Shown one piece after another: positions 56,078 to 64,000 of a stretch of DNA of 64,000 bases (position 1 is the first letter of the stretch; every line of letters starts with the position of its first letter). The DNA is from Rhizophagus clarus. Lineage: Eukaryota > Glomeromycota > Glomeromycetes > Glomerales > Glomeraceae. The notes below the pieces were generated by a model. It was not told where the DNA came from, did no database searches, and saw only the letters and a program-made list of their open reading frames with translations. The stretch lies in assembly GCA_015698045.1 (NCBI GenBank), contig BLAL01000274.1, positions 1,488,001 to 1,552,000 of the forward strand, given 5' to 3'. The position numbers and the translations under genes are program-made.

Positions 56078-57208
56078 ATGTTTCATAAAATACATAAAAT
56101 AATATCCTTCATTAAGAAACTCCCAATAATAGAGAGAGAGAGAGAGAGAGAAGCTCAAGCGACCCTGCTTGAAGAAGGACAAGAAATTCTTCCAATTAAT
56201 AATTTAAAATTACTTGCTGTACTTGATAATGTTTCGGAAGATTTCTGGAATAAATATGATAAGCAACCAATATCTTTTGTAAGCTCTGGGATAATTAATA
56301 ATAATGATAGTGAGGAGATAGTACTAGTTGTTATGATAAGGTCAAGCGTGGATGTGGATGAAGTTCGTTTACCTGCAAAGTTCCGTGAATATTCCGTATT
56401 TTTAGAAAGGGGTAATATTATATCAGCATAAAATTTGTCAGCGGTAAGATATTATATTAAATGTTATCGTTATATCTATTTTTTAAAAAGCAAAAAGAAA
56501 TTTATTAAATTTTTCTTTTTTTCAATTTGAAATTTAATTAGTTTCACGACGAAGATAAAATCATCATAGTCATCAGGAGTTTAAGCTATGAGAGCGATTA
56601 GATATAGTAATTTACATGGATATAGAATTCCTGCTAGAGAAAAGAAAGATGATTTATGGTGGGACGCTTGACGAAGTCAAAAACGACATGGTTCCAAATA
56701 TTAAGGAATATATCGAGACTCAAACAGGTACACTAATGATGGGCGTTTTAAAACTTTAGCAATACAGGTTGCGCATGATGTGATCGAAGGGATAGTGAAA
56801 ATTAAAAAGTATAATCAGTATCTAGCGGATGTTAAGAAATTGAATAAAGAATTTGAGTAGAGATTAAATAAAGGTATAAGAAAGGTTGCCGCCGATTCAC
56901 AAAGTCCAAGTGACAAGAATCAATCGAAGTAGCGACCACCTCCTGAATTTGGTAAAGCGAAGAAAGATTTTGGTAGTAAATGAATGGGGCCTAGTTATAT
57001 ATATATCATTTGGGATCGTAGTTAGATAGGGTAATTTTTGTTTTTAATTATAGTCTTCTTGTTTGTATGTTTAAATTTTAGATAGGGCGCCACTTGAAAA
57101 ACAGTGGCTTTTATTGTATAGATTGTTTCTAAGCTCTCCCATGCGTCGACTGTTAGACGTAGGGGACGGGCGTTCAATAAAGAGATGATCAAAAAAAAAA
57201 AAAAAAAA
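56078..57208 (+). pseudogene. Decayed poly(A)-ended retrocopy or element of unknown family
   Basis: Coding-like plus-strand DNA opens with a 117-residue frame (56078-56431: EILPINNLKLLAVLDNVSED...EEIVLVVMIRSSVDVDEV) that includes a GA microsatellite coding for EREREREA. After a stop, coding-like blocks resume (56590-56980, e.g. VAHDVIEGIVKIKKYNQYLA, RKVAADSQSPSDKNQSK) with several interruptions. The block ends with AATAAA (57176-57181) and, ten bases later, an 18-A run (57191-57208). An AATAAA signal followed by genomic poly(A) and no visible introns suggests a reverse-transcribed mRNA. No domain is recognised. The first frame might still be a small gene. Confidence 0.5.
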
Positions 57209-57256
57209 TAACGAAAAATAGTGTATTTTATTACCGATATGTACTTAAAAGAAATT

Positions 57257-58925
57257 ATCTGACATTTTTTGCACCGAAATTGAAGATCATATCCTGAAAT
57301 GCATTAATTTTTTGACAATCATGTCTTTGAAATAAAAAATTGGGCGTATTTTAATCTAACAAAAATTCCCAATTTGGATGAAAAAAGTCGCAAATAATTT
57401 TATATATTGTTAGTATAGTGAAACTAAAGTTTTTTGAATTTTTTTTTTTTTTGTTAAAAATGGGAATCACTTTCCATTTTTGATTTGAATTTTTTTCTCT
57501 TTTGTAAAAATAAAAAGTTCAAAATAAAAATGGAAATTACCTTCCACTTTTGATTTTTTTTTTTTCTCTCTTTTCATAATAATAAGAATGGAGTTGTATC
57601 TAAAATTCAAAAAGAATATTGAAATACCTAATTTTTTAATTTAAAACTTTCTTTATAAGAATAAAATTGATAGCTTTTCATCAAATTTATAAAATAAAAT
57701 AGAGATCACTTTCAATATTTATTTATTTCCTCCTTGTCTTGAAAAAATTTTAAAATAAAAAATATAATGAACACTTCCTATTTTTGATTTAAAATTTTTC
57801 TCAAAAAATTATCCGAAATATAATAAAATATCTTTCATAAGAAAATGGTTGTATCTAAAATTCCAAAACATTTCTTTTTGTAAAAGTAAAATCGACAGTT
57901 GCAATTAAACCACACAACTGGTATTCTTTCTCTTTGTTTTCAAGTTTTCAACAGATTCGTGTTTTCTGGTCTCTTTGTAAGAGATTTACAAATGTCATAT
58001 GCATAATATAAGAATCTTTATGAAAATATAATAACAGCCGTCACTTTCACGGTTTCACCTAGTAAGTCAATGATAATCATGGATGTTTTCTGGATCATCA
58101 TCTAACGCTATTATCTCAGCAATTAAAATCTATACTAAAGTCATTAGTATCAATCTCTAAAATCTTTACAAATAGTTGTTTTGACTTTACTTTAATGTCA
58201 GAAGTTCTGCTAGATTGATTAGATTGTTCATATCACAAAGTTGTTTTATAACAACATATATTACAAGTTCAAATTGTCATGTATTTTAGCTTCTAGGGTG
58301 AACTCTACCACCATTTTTTGCATTTTTGTAGTTAAAGTGGAAAGCGATACATAACCGTTTGATCACGATCATAAATTAAATCATCATGTGACATATGATG
58401 ATCACATAAAGTTACGCAGAAGTTTTAAAAATTTAATTAACTACAATTCACACAAGCATTTAATTTTTGATCTTTGATCACTAACCAGCAAATAAAAGAC
58501 ATATTTTATATTTTATAAAAGGCTGAATCAACCAAAATCATAAACTCGAAGAGAAATAAATAAATTAATTAACCCAAATAAAAGACAAACGATAAAGAAA
58601 CTAATGAAGAAAAAGATAAAGATTCGAGATTGTTAAAATGATTATAAGTACTGTTTACTAAGTGAGAGATTGAATTAATTAATGAAACTACAAAAAGAAC
58701 TGTTAAGCTCAAAATAAAGGCATATGATAAGATAAAAATGAGCAAATTTAGATACCAATAGGATATTTCTCTTCATTCTGCTTGTATTCAACATTCTGAC
58801 TTATTAATAACAAAGATAAATAATTTCAGTCCCATTTAAAATCATGTAATGTTTGTTATGGTGATAGCTAAAGAGCTTCCAGCTCCTCTTCCAATAACTC
58901 GCTCTATTTCTTGTTATTTTATTGT
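57257..58925. repeat. Dispersed repeat, copy 2 (inverted relative to 5510-6560)
   Basis: It is collinear in reverse complement with the copy at 5.5 kb over its outer parts: 57260-57560 and about 58330-58925. It holds about 600 bp more in the middle (57560-58330), so one copy has lost or the other gained DNA. The shared middle motif AAAAATGGA...TTCCATTTTTGATTT is present here in three degenerate versions. No coding frame, no clear terminal repeats. Confidence 0.75.
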
Positions 58926-60123
58926 AAATATATTAGTGTGTTTTATTTTAAAAAATAGCATATTAAATTATTGTATTAAAAACTGTCATATTTATATAAT
59001 TATATATATATATTAGTATCTATCTAATATATTGATGGAAACCTACAAAAAATAAAAAACAAAACATTAATACTTTTACAGAAATACGTATATAGTAACA
59101 AAATAGTGACAAGATAGTGTAACTTTCAACATTACGGCCTGGAAATATATTAGTCTAAATCATAAAAATATATTATCCGAATTTTTTAAATTTTTGTAAA
59201 CAATTAGAACCAATTGATTAACAAATTAGTGAATATATCGTAAAAATTTAGTAAAAACATTTTAATGATTAGTAAATTATATTGGTAATGAAATGTATTA
59301 TTTGTAACATAATAATTATTAAATATTTTGCTGCGTTCAAAAAAATACATATTTCTCTCATTATAAATTTTTTCTAAATTATGATTATCCTAATGCAGCG
59401 TAATTGTCATTGATTACCATTAATAGCTATACTGCCAAAGACACCAAAGTTTTTGATAAAAAATTGTGCAAAAATGGCATATAAGATATATGAGAAGGTG
59501 GGGAGCACATCAAATGTGAGCAGGATATGAAAAAAAGGGCGTAAAGAACATGAGTCATAGGAGGAACACCAATGTACGTCTGCGATTCAATTATAATCTT
59601 TTGTCTAGGTAACGTAATTATTTTTTTAAAAAAAAATAAAGAACCTTATCAAAGAAAAATGGCTAATGAAATTAAGTGTCAAAAGCTATAAATAAAGGAA
59701 TGGTATAACAGATGTGTCAAATCAGTAAAAAACAAGACAGAAACATACTAATTTATGCTCATGGAACTAGAGAGAGTAATGTAAGACAAAGAGGGTAAAT
59801 TAGGAATGAGGCATAATATCATTTCTGAGTATATTAATGTAACAAAAGACCTTCAATACGTAAGATAGATTATAATGATTGGATTATTCAATAATTTTAT
59901 TTACTATTTAGTCTTACTCGATTTGGCCTATTTTTGTGTTCTTCTTTAAATATTACATTAATACCACCGCTCAGCATTTATTCAACACTATTCACGGGAT
60001 TGCACTGGTTCCTTAGTTGAAAGTACTAACAAAAACACCAATAAAATACGTCACAAATCTTAAAAACTCCAGTTTTTCAACCTTCTACACAATGCAATCC
60101 TTCAATTGATTTCACATCGGGTG
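58926..60123. other. AT-rich intergenic region
   Basis: No gene or recognised repeat was found. The DNA directly left of 60124 does not match any DUF2235 coding sequence, so the missing part of the third DUF2235 gene is not located there. Confidence 0.4.
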
Positions 60124-61632
60124 CCCTATGAAAAAATTGGATAAGGAATTTATACGTTTTTTTATACGGAAAAAGTCATATGAATATTGTATGATTATCG
60201 TATAATAAACGTAGAATTTTCCGTAAAAAAAATATACGTAAAAAAATACGTGATACAGAAATCTGTCCAATTCCGTATCATAAAATTACGGTTTATATAC
60301 TGAAAAATACTGAAAAATACTGAAATTATACGTTTTTTTAACGTAATTTATAATATAAAATTTTATTTAATTTAAATAATAATATTTTCATTGAATATGT
60401 TTTATAATATTATCAAATCAATATTTAAACAATAAATAAATAAATAATATTTTATTTAATACAAATATTTCATTTCTTACTACATTTCTTTAACTCTATT
60501 AAAAACCAAACTCTCCCTATACTGAACTATACCTATAGTAATTCTATGCTAATCTCTAAGATTTGGCATTCCTACAAAAAAAAATGAAAAAAAACAACTC
60601 ACAAAAAGAAATCAACTCACGAGAAAGAAATCAACCTGCAAAGAAAGAAATCAACTCACAAAGTAAGAAATCAACCCACAAAGAAAGTAACCAACCCACG
60701 AAAAAAGAAATCAACCCGTGAAAAGGAAATAACTTACAAAAAGAACTGACCTACAGCAGAGAAAAAGAAGTCTCAAAACTGATCTACTACAACTAAATTA
60801 CCTGCAAAAGTAAAAAAATCCGGAATTAACCTACAAAAAAAGAAAAGTCTTTGAAGCGCCTTACAAAAAAAAAAAAAGAATGAACTAACTTACAAAAAGA
60901 AAATAAACCTGAACCTGACCTTTAAAAAGAAAAAGACTCTCACCCTATAAGAAAATTAAACAAAAAAAATATTAACTTTAGTTATAAAAAAATTATCTTT
61001 AACGAAAAAAAAATATTTTACAAAAGAAAGGGGAGCAAGGTGGGCGGAAAATGAATGATAAAAATAAAAAATTTTTTTCAACAAAGTTGGGGAAAATAAA
61101 GAGAAATAAAAATAGGGAATAAAAAATAGAAAGAACCAAAAACGAAAATTTTTTTAAAAAAAAAGTGGAAAAAAAAATAAATTTTTTAAAAAGAAGGGGT
61201 TGGGATAAAGAGTAGAATAGAAAGAAAAAACTTTTTATTTTTTATCAAAAGAAAGGAGTAGCGGGTGAGAAGAAAATCAAGAGAAAAAAAATTTTTTTTT
61301 AGAAGAAAGTTAGAGGGAGAAGAAAAAAAAAATATGGGAAATAAAAAAAGGAGGGTATAAATAAAAAATGGGGAGGGAAACAAAAAACAAAACAATAATC
61401 ACGTGATCACGTGTTATGATACCTGATACGAAATGACAATAAAATTTATAAGTTTAAAAATTCCGTATAAATTCCGTATAGGCGTATACATTCCGTATAT
61501 ATTAATTTTTTTGAAAAAATGTTCAAAAATGAATTGTGTATTAAATATACGGAATTGCTATACGGAATTTACAAAAACGTATGACAATTGTATACGAAAC
61601 GCATCATTTCCGTATACGGATTTCTTATAGGG
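60124..61632. mobile_element. Second CCCTA-ended CACTA/EnSpm-like element
   Basis: The termini are CCCTATGAAAAAATTGG and CCCTATAAGAAATCCG (read inward), 1509 bp apart; the CCCTATAAGAAAT end is close to the classic CACTACAAGAAA of plant CACTA elements. Both subterminal regions are full of CCGTATA/TATACGG and TTCCGTA words. The interior holds a purine-rich tandem array, (AAAGAAATCAACCCACA)n, at about 60594-60760, then a long AG-rich tract to 61390. No transposase is seen. The flanks (GTG left, ACC right) show no target duplication. Its right tip coincides with the broken edge of the DUF2235 copy. Confidence 0.65.
60594..60960. repeat. Purine-rich tandem repeat inside the second CCCTA element
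   Basis: Roughly 20-bp units of AAAGAAATCAACCCACA type, clear to about 60720 and increasingly degenerate after that (AACTTACAAAAAGAACTGACC and relatives). Confidence 0.8.
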
Positions 61633-62343
61633 ACCTGGAAACCACATTTCTTTAACAGTTACCGTACCGGAACTATTTGGAAGTATATGACAAGGTTCAA
61701 AGAATGATCTTCTTTCATGAATTGCCAAAGTTTGGCATGCAAAATTAACTATATTAGATACAACTTGGTCATAAAATTCTAAATATTTGAATCCTTCGCC
61801 AATAACGTAACCAGGTAAACCGTGTGCGCCAACAGTATCCCAAAGTCCAAGAAATTTAACAAGTGGTTTTTCAGTATCTGGATAACTGAACGCTTTTTTA
61901 AATTCATCTGATCCATTCCCATCCAGATCATAAATCGAATTTCTATCACGATAAATATCATAAGCCATATCAACACGTTTATCAATTTGCTCAGATGTGA
62001 AACTACGATCAATTTTTAATATTCCACAATTTCGGATCATCCCAGCAATACATCTAGCAGTATAGGCACCACGACTAAAACCAAAGATCCATAAATCATC
62101 ACCAGGATTATAGTTAGTAACAATATATTTATAACCCTCTTTGATTTTATTATCAAGACTTAAAGCGATAGCACCATCTATGATAAAAGGCAATCCAATT
62201 TCATTAGCTCCAACTCTGACTATATATTTGACGTGTTGTTTATAGTCTTGTTCTATTAATTCTTCAGATAAAACGAAAACATTGGTTCTAGAATTTGGGT
62301 TATTCCAGGTTCCGTCACATAATACGACGATATTTTTACCCAT
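61633..62343 (-). pseudogene. DUF2235 hydrolase, copy 3, truncated
   Basis: It is open from the Met at 62343 for exactly 237 codons: CDGTWN, GFSRGAYTAR (Ser90) and GLWDTVGAHG (Asp169) are present. Coding ends at WFPG, two residues before the catalytic His found in copies 1 and 2. At 61633 it meets the tip of the CCCTA-ended element; codons read beyond that (to 61558) belong to the element. About 40 percent of the protein is lost, so no hydrolase activity is expected. Sequence and upstream flank are closest to copy 2. The C-terminal half is not on the far side of the element, so this is more than a simple insertion. Confidence 0.88.
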
Positions 62344-62615
62344 TTTTGCAAATTTTTTTTTTTTTTTTTAAAAAAAAAAAGGTGTTTATAAAAATTCTTG
62401 TTCACTACTTTTTCAAAAAAATACGTTCTGAAATTTTGAGAAAAGAAATTTTGAATATTTATAACATTTTTGCATAATAATAAATCGTATAATTTGATGA
62501 GCTATCACACCGCAAAAAAACGGAATTCGATTCCATGAAAGTTCTTTTATTTTTAATTTGTTTATTTGGTGAAAAGCCTATATTCCCATTTTGAAAACCA
62601 TCATCGAAATTAAAA
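62344..62615 (-). promoter_or_regulatory. Duplicated upstream flank shared by DUF2235 copies 2 and 3
   Basis: It matches 33206-33540: the T-run/A-run switch directly before the start codon, GGTGTTTATA, AATATTTATAACATTTTTGCATAATAA, GAGC(T/A)ATCACACCGCA and GGTGAAAAGCCTATATTCC. The similarity stops near 62615, marking the edge of the segmental duplication. The copy here is shorter by about 60 bp of deletions. Promoter function is inferred from position only. Confidence 0.7.
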
Positions 62616-62850
62616 TTTTGTCACCCCATCCGACCGATCAACAAAGGCTCTAACCTTACATTTCATGTCTCAAGTGCCTAGGTTATATCCTTCATGGTCC
62701 GCCCATGGTTTCAACTCATGTCCGTGATACAAATTGACTAACATGCTATGTCATGGATAAAATACCCGTGTGCTAGTCATTCATAAGGAAATTCAACATC
62801 TCTTATTATTGTCAGTTATAGTTTGTAAATGATAATCCTATTTATCAAGT
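62616..62850. other. Intergenic region
   Basis: Less AT-rich than average; no feature recognised. Confidence 0.4.
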
Positions 62851-63235
62851 ACGGACATTTATGTCCGTGATATTTGTTGTCAGATGCTCATGATGCCTCT
62901 TGTCAGATACAGACATTTATGTCTGTGACGTTTGTTATCTGTTGTTCACGATTCTTTTTGCTAGGTATGGACATTTATGTCTGTGATGTTTGTTGTCAGT
63001 GTGCTTGTTGTCAGGTACTGGTGATAATTGTTCATGGTGCTTCTTGTCAGATACGGACATTTATGTCCGTGATATTTGTTGTCAGTTAGGTACAGGTGAT
63101 GTTTGTTTGCTTATAATATTTCTTGTCAGATATAAGCATTTATATTCATGATATTTGTTGTCCGTCAGTTACTAATCAGCTCTTGTTTATGATATCTTTA
63201 TTAACAGACATAGACGTTTATGTATATGATGATCT
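62851..63235. repeat. Minisatellite with palindromic core ACGGACATTTATGTCCGT
   Basis: Six units start near 62851, 62909, 62965, 63052, 63132 and 63210, spaced 56-87 bp apart. Each contains a GGACATTTATGTCC-type core (an inverted repeat able to form a hairpin), then TGATATTTGTTGTCAG and a variable spacer. The last two units are eroded. Paired changes on both sides of the core (ACAGACATTTATGTCTGT) keep it palindromic. Confidence 0.88.
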
Positions 63236-64000
63236 AATTTTTTAGGGGATATGTACCAATGAAAGGTCACATGATAAATGTTGGAGTAGAACCAATGTGT
63301 TAGATTAATAATAATTACCAATATTGTTAAATAATAGTTGTTACCTTTTAATTAAACAATACTAGATTATTTATTGTAAATTTTTATCTTATTATATCAA
63401 TAATTAATAAAATAAAATCTATACAAATAGCAACAGTAAAGTTTCGCAAAAAAACTTTTTAATCAGATCCATCAAAACTACAAAAAAAAAAACTATTAAT
63501 CGATGTTATTGTTAAAAAGAAAAAAAATGGAGAAATTTCATAAAATTATAGTAAATAAATTATGACTTCCTTCTGATCAATGTTTGTTTTTGATCTTTAT
63601 AATATCGGACTACATCTAAATATAATACTTTGTCAGACATGTCACAGTACTTCTTATAAGCTTGCAAATTTTCAATGCTGTATTGGTCTAATTTCTGTAG
63701 TTTTAGTTTTCTATTAATTTTATGAAGTAAACTTTAGTTTATTTTTAAAAATTTCATTCCCCATTATTTCTTTTAAATCAAACTCTTTCTAAAGCTTTTT
63801 CAACTCATATATTTAATAACAAGTTAAAACGTCAATATATCTTTATTATCGACAATTTTTTCTTGGAGTTTCCATAATAATAAACAAAAAAGCATTAATT
63901 TCATGTTGGTCTTCTGTTAGAATTAAAAATTCAGAACTTTTTTAAAAGTAAAAAAATTTTTTTTTTTGTGGTTTGGTTCCATAATAAGTAATTTTGTATC
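63236..64000. other. AT-rich intergenic region to the window edge
   Basis: No gene or repeat recognised. Confidence 0.4.

Noticed and set aside
56131-56152. Functional charged ER-repeat region
   Set aside because: It is a (GA)n microsatellite read in frame, a common mutational product, within a decaying locus.
60124-61632. Simple insertion of the CCCTA element into an otherwise whole DUF2235 gene
   Set aside because: DNA left of 60124 does not continue the gene and the flanking trinucleotides differ (GTG against ACC), so more than an insertion happened.

Overview
The window is very AT-rich fungal nuclear DNA and most resembles an arbuscular mycorrhizal fungus of the Rhizophagus type (inference from gene content, not a database match). 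Pointers are long Sel1-like-repeat (SLR) proteins, a tyrosine-kinase-like (TKL) kinase fused to SLRs, DUF2235 hydrolases in several copies, short GT-AG introns of about 60-85 bp, and dense, nested transposon debris. Gene density is low. I see no tRNA, rRNA or CRISPR.

Layout. 2.7-5.1 kb (-): intact SLR gene. 5.5-8.1 kb: a dispersed repeat, then an odd array of intron-like units. 10.4-11.9 kb (+): broken SLR gene. 13.1-13.6 kb (-): SLR remnant split by a hAT-type MITE. 14.5-15.3 kb: fold-back element. 16.3-19.2 kb (+): intact 976-residue SLR gene. 20.0-20.8 kb: second hAT MITE. 21.0-21.3 kb: tail of a LINE. 22.8-27.2 kb (+): five-exon TKL kinase-SLR gene, 1345 residues. 28.5-33.2 kb (-): two intact DUF2235 genes, the second trailing a duplicated 3' end. 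35.0-37.4 kb (-): fossil Ty3/gypsy element. 38-43 kb: MITEs, a solo LTR and a hairpin-forming satellite of about 1.26 kb. 43.2-48.0 kb (-): 5'-truncated LINE carrying a nested Tc1-type transposon, all inside a 16-bp target duplication. 50-53.4 kb: transposase remnants and a CCCTA-ended element with three 290-bp tandem units. 54.0-54.9 kb (-): three-exon trypsin-like protease gene. 56-57.2 kb: decayed, poly(A)-ended coding DNA. 57.3-58.9 kb: inverted second copy of the 5.5-kb repeat. 60.1-61.6 kb: second CCCTA-ended element, abutting a truncated third DUF2235 gene. 62.9-63.2 kb: minisatellite.

How the genes may relate. The SLR-only proteins and the kinase-SLR protein are built from the same solenoid unit. 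SLR proteins are generally scaffolds, so a role with TKL kinases in signalling is plausible but not shown here. The DUF2235 proteins keep the serine hydrolase signature; their substrate cannot be read from sequence. Much of the rest records duplication and transposition: four duplicate or broken copies of host genes and at least ten mobile elements, several with target-site duplications that can still be read.
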